A stretch of 64,000 bases of DNA. It comes from JBEBVQ01 sp037190845 (lineage in GTDB: Bacteria; Bacteroidota; Bacteroidia; Chitinophagales; Chitinophagaceae). The position numbers were made by a program, and so were the translations under genes. This document shows positions 36,246 through 44,913 of this stretch, piece after piece (the first letter of the stretch is position 1; each line of letters begins with the position of its first letter). The notes below the pieces were generated by a model. That model was not told where the DNA came from and searched no databases. It worked only from the letters and a program-made list of their open reading frames with translations. The stretch covers positions 62,001 to 126,000 of the forward strand of contig JBBCJI010000024.1 of the NCBI GenBank assembly GCA_037190845.1, in the 5' to 3' direction.

Positions 36246-37751
36246 ATGTCAAATATTGCACTGCGTCCGCAGTTTAAGGACAAATATGAAAACTATATCG
36301 GAGGGAAATTTGTTGCTCCGGTGAAGGGAGAATATTTCGATAATATATCTCCTGTAGATGGGAAGGTCTTTACAAAAGCAGCCCGTTCTACAAAAGAAGA
36401 TATTGAGCTCGCGTTGGATGCGGCACATGAAGCATTCCCTTCATGGAGTAAGACTTCTCCTGCTTACCGAAGCGGATTGTTAATGAAAATTGCCCAGGTG
36501 ATCGAAGACAATCTTGAGTTTCTGGCAACAGTTGAAACTATTGATAATGGGAAGGCCATCCGGGAAACACGTGCTGCCGATCTTCCGCTTGTTGTTGATC
36601 ACTTCCGTTATTTCGCAAGTGTGATCCGTGCAGAAGAGGGTACTATTTCCGAGCATGATGAACATACTGTAAGTATTGTGCTGCATGAGCCGCTGGGTGT
36701 TGTCGGGCAGATCATCCCCTGGAATTTTCCGCTCCTGATGGCTACCTGGAAGATTGCCCCTGCTTTGGCAGCAGGTTGCTGTACCGTGGTGAAACCGGCC
36801 GAGCAAACTCCGACTTCTATCATGGTATTGCTTGAACTGATCGGGGATATCCTGCCGCCAGGTGTGCTGAATGTCGTTACCGGATTCGGCCTGGAGGCGG
36901 GTAAGCCACTGGCCACGTCGCCACGTATTGCAAAGGTGTCTTTTACCGGCGAGACGACAACCGGTCGACTCATACTGCAGTATGCTTCCGAAAATATTAT
37001 CCCTGCCACCATGGAATTAGGAGGAAAGTCGCCTAATATTTTCTTCCCTTCGGTGGCAGATGCAGACGACGAGTTTTTTGATAAGGCGGTAGAGGGCGCC
37101 GTATTATTTGCACTCAATCAGGGAGAAGTGTGTACCTGTCCTTCGCGTATCCTGGTGCACGAAAGTATATACGACAAGTTTATAAAACGTGTCATTGAGC
37201 GTACGGAAGCTATTAAAACAGGTAATCCGCTTGACGGTACGGTGATGATGGGTGCGCAGGCATCCAACGATCAGTATGAGAAGATTGTATCCTATCTCAA
37301 GATTGGTCAGGAAGAGGGCGCCGAAGTGCTGACCGGTGGAACTCCTAACAAGTTGGGAGGCGAGTTGGATGGTGGTTTTTATATCAAACCGACAATATTC
37401 AGGGGGCATAATAAGATGAGAATATTCCAGGAAGAGATATTTGGACCGGTAACCTGTGTGACAACATTTAAGACTACGGAAGAAGCCATAGAGATAGCGA
37501 ATGATACGCTGTATGGCCTCGGAGCCGGCGTATGGACAAGAGATGCACATGAGCTGTATCAGGTTCCCAGAGCAATCAAGGCCGGCCGGGTATGGGTGAA
37601 TAATTATCATGCTTATCCGGCACACGCACCGTTCGGAGGTTATAAGAAATCCGGTTTTGGTCGTGAAAACCATAAGATGATGCTGGAACATTACCGGCAG
37701 ACGAAAAATATGCTGATATCATACAATAAGCAAAAGCTCGGATTTTTTTAA
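36246..37751 (+). CDS. NAD-dependent aldehyde dehydrogenase (ExaC/AcoD type)
   Basis: 501 residues from the ATG at 36246; a longer frame from 36147 is not needed. Core motifs: PWNFPLLMATWKIAPALAAGC, the oxyanion-site TMELGGKSPN, and GEVCTCPSR with the nucleophilic Cys near residue 296. The GEVCTCPSR form and the DUF779 neighbour point to the acetaldehyde/2-carbon aldehyde group. It oxidises aldehydes to acids with NAD. Confidence 0.92.
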   Translation: MSNIALRPQFKDKYENYIGGKFVAPVKGEYFDNISPVDGKVFTKAARSTKEDIELALDAAHEAFPSWSKTSPAYRSGLLMKIAQVIEDNLEFLATVETIDNGKAIRETRAADLPLVVDHFRYFASVIRAEEGTISEHDEHTVSIVLHEPLGVVGQIIPWNFPLLMATWKIAPALAAGCCTVVKPAEQTPTSIMVLLELIGDILPPGVLNVVTGFGLEAGKPLATSPRIAKVSFTGETTTGRLILQYASENIIPATMELGGKSPNIFFPSVADADDEFFDKAVEGAVLFALNQGEVCTCPSRILVHESIYDKFIKRVIERTEAIKTGNPLDGTVMMGAQASNDQYEKIVSYLKIGQEEGAEVLTGGTPNKLGGELDGGFYIKPTIFRGHNKMRIFQEEIFGPVTCVTTFKTTEEAIEIANDTLYGLGAGVWTRDAHELYQVPRAIKAGRVWVNNYHAYPAHAPFGGYKKSGFGRENHKMMLEHYRQTKNMLISYNKQKLGFF

Positions 37752-37795
37752 GGAGGAATGAGGGGGAGAACAACCTTGGTTGTTGGTTTAAGTGA

Positions 37796-37832
37796 GAAAG
37801 AGGCTCCCGCATATTTCGCGGGAGCCTCTTTC
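37796..37832 (+). terminator. Strong hairpin between aldehyde dehydrogenase and DUF779 genes
   Basis: GAAAGAGGCTCCCGC (37796-37810) pairs perfectly with 37818-37832. It comes 45 bases after the dehydrogenase stop. A short T-rich stretch follows, so it may end or reduce transcription before the DUF779 gene. Confidence 0.65.
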
Positions 37833-37858
37833 AATTTGCAATATATAAAATAGCTGAT

Positions 37859-38233
37859 ATGATTGCACGCGTTTTGATAACACCCGCAGCAACAGAGGTT
37901 GTAGAGCGGCTCCGGCAGGAGCACGGCCCATTGATGTTTCACCAGAGCGGAGGCTGTTGCGACGGGTCTTCTCCCATGTGTTTCCCGCAGGGGGAATTTA
38001 AAACAGGCAGTAGTGATGTGTGTCTCGGGAACGTTGTAGGGTGTCCGTTCTGGATGAGCAAAGATCAGTTTGAATACTGGCAGCATACACAGCTAACGGT
38101 AGATGTAACACCCGGACGTGGCGCCAGCTTTTCGCTGGAAATCCCGTTGGGTATACGGTTTATTATCCATTCCAGGGTATTTTCAGAAGATGAACAAAGT
38201 CAATTGATTCCCTTGCGATATAATGAAATGTAA
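37859..38233 (+). CDS. DUF779 protein
   Basis: 124 residues with many Cys: HQSGGCCDGSSPMC near residue 28 and GCPFWMSKDQFEYW near 61, the hallmark of DUF779. This family is nearly always next to an aldehyde dehydrogenase of the AcoD/ExaC type, and so it is here. A metal or redox role is possible through the Cys cluster. Role not established. Confidence 0.85.
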   Translation: MIARVLITPAATEVVERLRQEHGPLMFHQSGGCCDGSSPMCFPQGEFKTGSSDVCLGNVVGCPFWMSKDQFEYWQHTQLTVDVTPGRGASFSLEIPLGIRFIIHSRVFSEDEQSQLIPLRYNEM

Positions 38234-38354
38234 ATATTGAATCATTGGCATTTTATTGATTTTGAGATACATGAGCCCGTCTTTTTTTAACGGTTTTATA
38301 TATTTTCCACTGTACATTACTATTGAAAAATCTTAACTTCGCCCTGATAATTTC

Positions 38355-39494
38355 ATGACAATGGACACAGCAACAAGTAAGGTGAGCCAGGCAATGGCTA
38401 AGGCTCAGGATTTTTTACCCATAAATGGTACAGATCACGTGGAAATGTACGTGGGTAATGCAAAACAGGCCGCTCATTATTATAAAACAGCATTTGGCTT
38501 CCAGTCGGTAGCCTACGCAGGGCCGGAAACCGGAGTGAAAAACAAGGCATCGTATGTATTGCAGCAGGGTAAGATACGACTGGTGCTTACTACTGCATTG
38601 CGTTCAGATGATCCGATATCGGAGCATGTGCGCAAACATGGAGATGGAGTAAAGATACTGGCGCTGTGGGTGGATGATGCCTATAAATCTTATGAAGAAA
38701 CTATAAAACGTGGTGCGCGTTCTTATATGGAGCCACAGACGCTTACTGATGAAGATGGAGAAGTGCGGCTTAGCGGTATCTATACGTATGGTGAGACAGT
38801 GCATCTTTTTGTAGAGCGTACAAAATATAAAGGCATTTTTTTGCCGGGTTTTAAAGAATGGAAGTCGGAATATCAGCCTTCTGAAACCGGATTGCTGTAT
38901 GTAGATCATTGTGTAGGTAATGTGGGTTGGAACCGCATGAATGACACGGTGAAGTGGTATGAAGAAGTGATGGGTTTTGCCAATATCCTCTCTTTCGATG
39001 ATAAGCAGATCAATACCGAATACTCTGCCCTCATGAGTAAGGTAATGAGTAATGGCAACGGGTATGTAAAATTCCCGATCAACGAGCCGGCGGAAGGAAA
39101 GAAGAAATCACAGATCGAAGAATATCTGGATTTTTACGAAGGTGAAGGTGTGCAGCACGTAGCGATAGCAACAAATGATATCATCAAAACGGTTCGTGAG
39201 CTCAAAGCCCGTGGCGTTGACTTCCTTGATACGCCTGATGCTTATTACGAAGAGTTGTTTGGACGGGTAGGGAAGATCGATGAAGATATTGAGCCATTGC
39301 GTGAACTCAAGATCCTGGTGGATCGTGATGAGGATGGTTATCTGTTGCAGATTTTTACCAAACCGCTGCAGGATCGTCCTACTGTTTTCTTTGAGATCAT
39401 ACAGCGTAAAGGCGCCAAAAGTTTTGGTGCGGGTAACTTTAAAGCGTTGTTTGAATCTATTGAAAGGGAACAGGCGAAAAGAGGGAACCTCTGA
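38355..39494 (+). CDS. hppD: 4-hydroxyphenylpyruvate dioxygenase
   Basis: 379 residues. Two vicinal-oxygen-chelate halves give the iron ligands His185 (VDHCVGNV), His268 (VQHVAIATN) and Glu347 (FFEIIQRKG). The C-terminal LQIFTKPLQDRPTVFFEIIQRKGAKSFGAGNFKALF pattern is diagnostic. It turns 4-hydroxyphenylpyruvate into homogentisate in tyrosine breakdown. The usual partners (homogentisate dioxygenase, fumarylacetoacetase) are not in the window. ATG at 38355 or 38361 can start it. Confidence 0.95.
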   Translation: MTMDTATSKVSQAMAKAQDFLPINGTDHVEMYVGNAKQAAHYYKTAFGFQSVAYAGPETGVKNKASYVLQQGKIRLVLTTALRSDDPISEHVRKHGDGVKILALWVDDAYKSYEETIKRGARSYMEPQTLTDEDGEVRLSGIYTYGETVHLFVERTKYKGIFLPGFKEWKSEYQPSETGLLYVDHCVGNVGWNRMNDTVKWYEEVMGFANILSFDDKQINTEYSALMSKVMSNGNGYVKFPINEPAEGKKKSQIEEYLDFYEGEGVQHVAIATNDIIKTVRELKARGVDFLDTPDAYYEELFGRVGKIDEDIEPLRELKILVDRDEDGYLLQIFTKPLQDRPTVFFEIIQRKGAKSFGAGNFKALFESIEREQAKRGNL

Positions 39495-39625
39495 TCCATT
39501 TAATGAGCCAATCAGCTGATGTGCTGATTCGCTAATGTCTGTCGCGGGGGATCACATCCGCTAACTGAAACGATCTTTTTTGTTTCTGTTAAGAAAAAGA
39601 TACAGGGACAGATGGTATATTTGCA

Positions 39626-39653
39626 TAGCTCCGGGGACATAATCCCGGAGCTA
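39626..39653. terminator. 10-bp-arm hairpin downstream of hppD
   Basis: TAGCTCCGGG pairs with CCCGGAGCTA. It lies 130 bases past the hppD stop and is flanked on both sides by TATATTTG. It could be the hppD terminator or a structure of a small transcript starting at the first TATATTTG. Confidence 0.4.
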
Positions 39654-39670
39654 TATTTGTACTGAGTGCG

Positions 39671-39692
39671 ATGGCGGCTCGGAGGCCGCCAT
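39671..39692. repeat. Palindrome ATGGCGGC...GCCGCCAT
   Basis: 8-base perfect arms around TCGGAG, an intergenic palindrome of the REP type. Together with 39626-39653 and 39758-39778 it fills the 353-base gap between hppD and the next gene; no reading frame is convincing there. Confidence 0.45.
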
Positions 39693-39757
39693 GACAAAGT
39701 GGTTATTGGTTAGACACGTTCATTAAGTGTACTGAATATGAAGCTATCAACTATGTC

Positions 39758-39778
39758 ATCCCGGACTTGATCCGGGAT
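39758..39778. repeat. REP-like palindrome ATCCCGGA...TCCGGGAT
   Basis: 8-base perfect arms with loop CTTGA, inside TGTCATCCCGGACTTGATCC, a form met as scattered intergenic repeats in many bacteria. Confidence 0.5.
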
Positions 39779-39847
39779 CTCATATTAGAATTGGCTTTTT
39801 AAGGGATGACTAATTATCACATTGGCTAATTTAAACAATATGTTTTT

Positions 39848-40621
39848 ATGATCAGAAAATGGCTGCCCGGGATTTTTTTGTTTGTATTGGCAGGCTTGTT
39901 CATAACGCCGGCTATGGGGCAGCAGGGCGATGCTAATACGCTTCGTAACTTCCAGTTCAATTTCCCGAGGGTAAACCAGGCCTGGACAAAATTTGACGAT
40001 TCGCTGAAGCGTCTGTTTCAGAGCTACGGACTGGCGTATCCGCCCAAGGATATATACATCCGTTCTTTTAAGTCCAATAATGAAATGGAGCTTTGGGCCA
40101 GGAACAGCGATACGGCTCAGTACACGCTGATCAAGCTGTACCGTGTTTGTGCGCTTTCGGGTATTTTGGGGCCCAAGCGTTGTGAAGGAGACCGTCAGGT
40201 GCCGGAAGGATTGTATTTTATTGACGATTTCAATCCTAAAAGTGATTTTCATCTTTCCATGCTGATCAATTATCCCAACTATTCGGATTTACTGATGGGA
40301 GATAAAAAGAGGCCCGGCGGAGATGTGTATATACATGGCGGCTGCTTTACAATCGGTTGCCTGCCGATGACCGACGATATCATCCAGGAGTTGTATGTGC
40401 TTTGCCTGAATGCCCGCCTGAACGGACAACACTATATACCCATTCATATATATCCGGTACGTTTCGACCGGAAAGGGCTTAATTATCTGGGACGTAATTT
40501 TGCTGCGGACACCATCAAGCAGCAATTCTGGGTCAATCTCAAATCCGGCTACGACTACTTCGAACGTAATAAGAGGCTATTACCGGTGATGTATACTCCG
40601 GATGGGAAATATGCATTTTAA
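39848..40621 (+). CDS. YafK/DpaA-like L,D-transpeptidase-fold protein
   Basis: 257 residues with a signal peptide (KWLPGIFLFVLAGLFITPAMG). The motif VYIHGGCFTIGCLPMTD near residue 160 gives the His and Cys of the YkuD fold, in the HGG-x3-IGC-x-M form that is typical of YafK rather than of classical L,D-transpeptidases. YafK-type enzymes in E. coli (DpaA/LdtF) release the lipoprotein from peptidoglycan. The exact substrate here is not known. Confidence 0.82.
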   Translation: MIRKWLPGIFLFVLAGLFITPAMGQQGDANTLRNFQFNFPRVNQAWTKFDDSLKRLFQSYGLAYPPKDIYIRSFKSNNEMELWARNSDTAQYTLIKLYRVCALSGILGPKRCEGDRQVPEGLYFIDDFNPKSDFHLSMLINYPNYSDLLMGDKKRPGGDVYIHGGCFTIGCLPMTDDIIQELYVLCLNARLNGQHYIPIHIYPVRFDRKGLNYLGRNFAADTIKQQFWVNLKSGYDYFERNKRLLPVMYTPDGKYAF

Positions 40622-40640
40622 ATACATCGTTAAAATGTGG

Positions 40641-40660
40641 CAAATGTGATGGCACATTTG
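40641..40660. repeat. 8-bp-arm inverted repeat after the YafK-like gene
   Basis: CAAATGTG-ATGG-CACATTTG, 20 bases past the stop. It is a weak terminator or an operator for the gene at 40739. Confidence 0.4.
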
Positions 40661-40738
40661 ATACATTTGTTACATTAATTTGATCGTATTAGCCTGAATT
40701 TGCTATTTTGCCGCGTTAAACAATAACAGCGGTAAAGT

Positions 40739-41515
40739 ATGATCCAGCGTATTATCCATGAGCGGCCGGCTAAGCTATTCCTGTTCCTTTCCGCCTTTTT
40801 TGTTGCCAATGCACTGATCGCCGAATGTATCGGCGGTAAACTGTTTTCACTTGAAGAGCTGCTTGGCTTTACACCGCGTCCGTTTACACTGTTGGGAGAA
40901 CCGGGATTGACGATCACTCTGACCTGCGGTGCATTGCTCTGGCCGATTGAATTTATTATGACGGATATCGTCAATGAGTATTACGGCCCGAAGGCGGTAC
41001 GCCGTATCTCCTATATCGCTATTGCTTTGATCAGCTACGCCTTCCTGATGTTCTATATGGCTATCAGTATTCCCCCGGAAACCTCTTTCTGGACGTCCAG
41101 TCAACAGTCGGCCGGTGTACCGGATCTGCAGGCAGCTTTCAGCAGTATTTTCGGACAGGGTATGTGGATCATCTTCGGGAGCCTTGTAGCTTTTGGTGTA
41201 GCACAGTTACTGGATGTATGGATCTTCCATAAGATAAAAAGATATACCGGCGAACGGAAAATCTGGCTGCGTGCCACGGGCTCTACCATGGTTTCACAAC
41301 TAATTGACAGTTTTGTCGTTTTATTCATCGCCTTTTACATCGGGCGCGATTGGAGTATGCAACGGGTATTGGCCATCGGGCTGGTCAACTATGCTTACAA
41401 AGCAACCATGGCGATTTTACTGACCCCGCTTATTTACCTGGCCGAAAACCGTATAGAACGCTATCTGGGGACAGAAAAGGTACGGGAGATGAAGCAGGCA
41501 GCCATGGCCCGATAA
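40739..41515 (+). CDS. yhhQ: Queuosine precursor transporter (YhhQ)
   Basis: 258 residues, about six membrane helices. Family marks: ANALIAECIGGKLF near residue 24, PIEFIMTDIVNEYYG near 69, and SQLIDSFVVLFIAFYIG near 185. The VUT/YhhQ family brings in preQ0/preQ1 for queuosine tRNA modification. The gene stands alone here. Confidence 0.9.
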   Translation: MIQRIIHERPAKLFLFLSAFFVANALIAECIGGKLFSLEELLGFTPRPFTLLGEPGLTITLTCGALLWPIEFIMTDIVNEYYGPKAVRRISYIAIALISYAFLMFYMAISIPPETSFWTSSQQSAGVPDLQAAFSSIFGQGMWIIFGSLVAFGVAQLLDVWIFHKIKRYTGERKIWLRATGSTMVSQLIDSFVVLFIAFYIGRDWSMQRVLAIGLVNYAYKATMAILLTPLIYLAENRIERYLGTEKVREMKQAAMAR

Positions 41516-41519
41516 TAAG

Positions 41520-41549
41520 GTTTATTTTGCAATTAATTTACTAACTTTG
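41520..41549 (+). promoter_or_regulatory. Probable ileS promoter
   Basis: TAACTTTG at 41542-41549 is a perfect TAnnTTTG -7 box of the Bacteroidota sigma factor; a TTTA 17 bases upstream is a fair -33 box. The distance to the ATG (41578) is 28 bases. Confidence 0.45.
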
Positions 41550-41577
41550 CCGCTATTTTTTAGCTTGGGAGTAGTCT

Positions 41578-44500
41578 ATGTCGGATAATAAATACCGGGA
41601 ATATAAAAGTCTGGATATGCCTGCTATTGAGCAGGCGTTTTTAAAACGTTGGCAGGAGGAAGAGGTTTTTCAAAAGTCTATTCGGCAACGGTCTTCAGAC
41701 CGTCCGTTTGTTTTTTATGAAGGCCCCCCCAGTGCTAATGGTATGCCTGGTATTCATCATGTGATCTCCCGTACCCTTAAAGATCTGGTTTGTCGCTATA
41801 AGGCAATGCAGGGCTACCGGGTAGATCGTAAAGCCGGGTGGGACACGCATGGATTGCCTGTAGAGCTTGGGGTCGAAAAAGAGCTGGGCATTACCAAAGA
41901 AGATATCGGTGTAAAGATAACCGTTGAAGAATACAACCGGAAATGCCGGGAAGCGGTGATGCGGTATAAGGACAAATGGGACGAGCTGACCGAGAAAATG
42001 GGGTACTGGGTGGACCTGAAAGATCCATATATCACATTTGATAATAAATATATCGAAACGCTCTGGTGGTGTCTGAAGGAGTTGTATAGTAAGGATCTTT
42101 TATATAAGAGTGTCAGCATTCAGCCTTATTCTCCTGCCGCAGGAACCGGCCTTAGTTCGCACGAGCTGAACCAGCCGGGTACTTATAAAGAAGTTAAAGA
42201 TACGACAATTGTGGCCATGTTCAAAGCGGTGCAGAATGAACAGAGCCGTTTCCTTTTCGATGCCTCCGGCAATCAGAATGTATTCTTTCTCGCATGGACG
42301 ACAACGCCCTGGACGCTGCCGTCGAACTGCGGACTGACGGTTGGCGATAGTATCGACTATGTGCTGGTCAAAACATTTAACCCTTATACTCATGAACTAA
42401 TCCATGTGGTATTAGCTGAAGCATTGCTTTATAAATTCTTTAGCAAAGATCTGGAAGGTGCTGATTTTGATTCAGGTGAGACTTCCTTTAAGAAGTCTCC
42501 ATGGGCAATAATTACCCGGTGGAAAGGGTATCAATTAGAGGGCTGCCGCTATGAGCAGCTATTGCCTTATGAGGGTAATGCCCGTGAGGTGGCTGGTGGA
42601 GATCCCTGGCGGGTCATTACTGGTGATTTCGTTACTACAGAAGATGGAACCGGTATTGTTCATACCGCTCCTGCATTTGGCGCAGACGATTATAAGGTAG
42701 GAAAAAAACATAATATCGGTATCCTGACTATGGTAGACAGGGAGGGGAAATTCAACGATTATATGGGTGAATTTTCTGGCCGTTATGTGAAGAATTATAA
42801 GGATGATCCGGACTATAAGGATGTGGATGTTGACATTGCGGTGAAGCTCAAGCTGGAAGGTCGTGCCTTTAAGGTGGAGAAATATGAGCACAGTTATCCA
42901 CATTGCTGGCGTACTGACAAGCCGGTGATATATTATCCGCTGGATGCCTGGTTTATCCGTACGACTGCATGTAAAGACCGGATGGTGGAATTGAATAAAA
43001 CCATCAACTGGAAACCTAAAGCAACTGGTGAAGGTAGGTTTGGTAACTGGCTGGAAAACATGGTGGATTGGAATCTGAGTCGTAGCCGGTATTGGGGTAC
43101 GCCATTGCCGGTTTGGGTATCGGAAGGCGGAGAGGTGAAGTGTATCGGCTCTGTGGAAGAGTTGAAGCGTGAGGTGGAAAATGCCAATGTTGTGCTGGGG
43201 ACCAATCAGGTCATTGATGACGCGACGCTGGATCTGCATAAGCCTTTTGTAGACCAGATTATCCTGGCATCCGGAAGTGGTAAGCCGATGCGCCGGGAGC
43301 CGGATTTGATTGATGTATGGTTTGATTCCGGTGCAATGCCCTATGCGCAATGGCATTATCCGTTTTCTGATAAAGAAAAATTTCAGATAAAATTCCCTGC
43401 TGATTTTATTGCTGAAGGGGTGGATCAGACCCGTGGCTGGTTTTATACGCTTCATGCACTTGGAGTGATGTTGTTTGACAGTGTGGCTTATAAGACGGTA
43501 GTTTCCAACGGGCTGGTGCTGGATAAGAACGGAAATAAGATGAGTAAGCGCCTTGGGAATGCTGTGGATCCGTTTGAAACGATCGAAAGATTTAGTGCAG
43601 ATGCTACGCGCTGGTACTTGATTACCAATGCATCTCCGTGGGATAGTCTTCGTTTCGACCAGGAAGGGATCCGGGAAGTACAACGTAAATTTTTCGGGAC
43701 CTTATATAATACTTATCAGTTCTTTGCGCTCTATGCAAATGTAGACGGTTTTGCATTTAAGGAGCGTTATATCCCGCTTGAGGAGCGGCCGGAGATTGAC
43801 CGTTGGATATTGTCTTCCCTACATTCTCTTATCAGGAATGTGTCGGCAGCCATGGATGACTATGAGCCGACTCAGGCCGGCCGGAGCATTGCGGATTTTG
43901 TAGATGACCAATTGAGTAACTGGTATGTACGGTTGTGCAGACGCCGTTTCTGGAAAGGTACTTATGAGCATGACAAGATATGTGCTTACCAGACGCTTTA
44001 CGAATGCCTGGAGGTGATAGCGCGGCTGATGGCTCCCATATCTCCGTTTTTTGCGGACTGGATGTTCCGGAACCTGAATGATGTCGCCCGCCGTCTTGAT
44101 GCCGGATCTGTCCATTTGGCAGATTATCCTGTTTTTGATACGGATGCGATAGACGAAGATCTGGAGGAGCGTATGACATTGGCGCAGGATATTTCTTCGC
44201 TTATATTATCATTGCGAAAGAAGGTGAATATAAAAGTGCGGCAGCCTCTGTACAAAGTTTTGATACCTGTGCTGGATGCGCGTATGCGCAGCCAGATAGC
44301 TCAGGTGGAAGATCTGATCCGGAATGAAGTGAATGTAAAGTTGTTTGAGTATATCGATGAAAATAATGATATTATAAGGAAGAAGGTAAAGCCTAACTTT
44401 AAATCGCTGGGTCAGCGGATGGGTAACAGAATGAAGACTGTTGCAGCAGCGATCACTGCAATGGGGCAGTCTGAGATCAGTGCGTTGGAGCAAGCCGGCA

Positions 44501-44913
44501 TGTTTGAGCTTCGTGTGGAAGGCGAACCGGTTTCAATCACTTCCGCAGATGTGGATATCGTTGCGGAAGATGTCCCCGGGTGGAGTGTCGCTCATAAAGA
44601 TAACCTGACGGTAGCCCTGGATATTGAAATCAGCCCCGAGCTCAGAGACGAAGGAAATGCCCGGGAGTTGGTAAATCGCATTCAAAAAATCCGTAAAGAG
44701 ACGGGTTTTGAACTTACTGACCGGATTGCATTAAGCATCGAAGCGCATGAACCATTAAAAACAGCCATTATAAATTTCAATGATTATATTTGCACCGAAA
44801 TTTTAGCGGATAACATCCAGTTTGTACCTGAAATTCAGTCTGGTATTGAGGTTGAGGTAAACGAGGGGGTGTATAAAGTTTTAATCCATAAAAATCAGAG
44901 CCATGGCCACTAA
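41578..44913 (+). CDS. ileS: Isoleucyl-tRNA synthetase (long, eukaryote-like type)
   Basis: 1111 residues. The class I HIGH motif is GIHHVI near residue 59, the signature KMSKR (NKMSKRLGN) near residue 654, with an editing domain between them (WTTTPWTLPSNCGL near residue 240). The C-terminal ELRDEGNARELVNRIQKIRK region and the length resemble type 2 IleS (mupirocin-insensitive, eukaryote-like) rather than the ~930-residue type 1 with a terminal zinc finger. It charges tRNA-Ile. The downstream gene starts inside its last codons. Confidence 0.95.
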   Translation: MSDNKYREYKSLDMPAIEQAFLKRWQEEEVFQKSIRQRSSDRPFVFYEGPPSANGMPGIHHVISRTLKDLVCRYKAMQGYRVDRKAGWDTHGLPVELGVEKELGITKEDIGVKITVEEYNRKCREAVMRYKDKWDELTEKMGYWVDLKDPYITFDNKYIETLWWCLKELYSKDLLYKSVSIQPYSPAAGTGLSSHELNQPGTYKEVKDTTIVAMFKAVQNEQSRFLFDASGNQNVFFLAWTTTPWTLPSNCGLTVGDSIDYVLVKTFNPYTHELIHVVLAEALLYKFFSKDLEGADFDSGETSFKKSPWAIITRWKGYQLEGCRYEQLLPYEGNAREVAGGDPWRVITGDFVTTEDGTGIVHTAPAFGADDYKVGKKHNIGILTMVDREGKFNDYMGEFSGRYVKNYKDDPDYKDVDVDIAVKLKLEGRAFKVEKYEHSYPHCWRTDKPVIYYPLDAWFIRTTACKDRMVELNKTINWKPKATGEGRFGNWLENMVDWNLSRSRYWGTPLPVWVSEGGEVKCIGSVEELKREVENANVVLGTNQVIDDATLDLHKPFVDQIILASGSGKPMRREPDLIDVWFDSGAMPYAQWHYPFSDKEKFQIKFPADFIAEGVDQTRGWFYTLHALGVMLFDSVAYKTVVSNGLVLDKNGNKMSKRLGNAVDPFETIERFSADATRWYLITNASPWDSLRFDQEGIREVQRKFFGTLYNTYQFFALYANVDGFAFKERYIPLEERPEIDRWILSSLHSLIRNVSAAMDDYEPTQAGRSIADFVDDQLSNWYVRLCRRRFWKGTYEHDKICAYQTLYECLEVIARLMAPISPFFADWMFRNLNDVARRLDAGSVHLADYPVFDTDAIDEDLEERMTLAQDISSLILSLRKKVNIKVRQPLYKVLIPVLDARMRSQIAQVEDLIRNEVNVKLFEYIDENNDIIRKKVKPNFKSLGQRMGNRMKTVAAAITAMGQSEISALEQAGMFELRVEGEPVSITSADVDIVAEDVPGWSVAHKDNLTVALDIEISPELRDEGNARELVNRIQKIRKETGFELTDRIALSIEAHEPLKTAIINFNDYICTEILADNIQFVPEIQSGIEVEVNEGVYKVLIHKNQSHGH

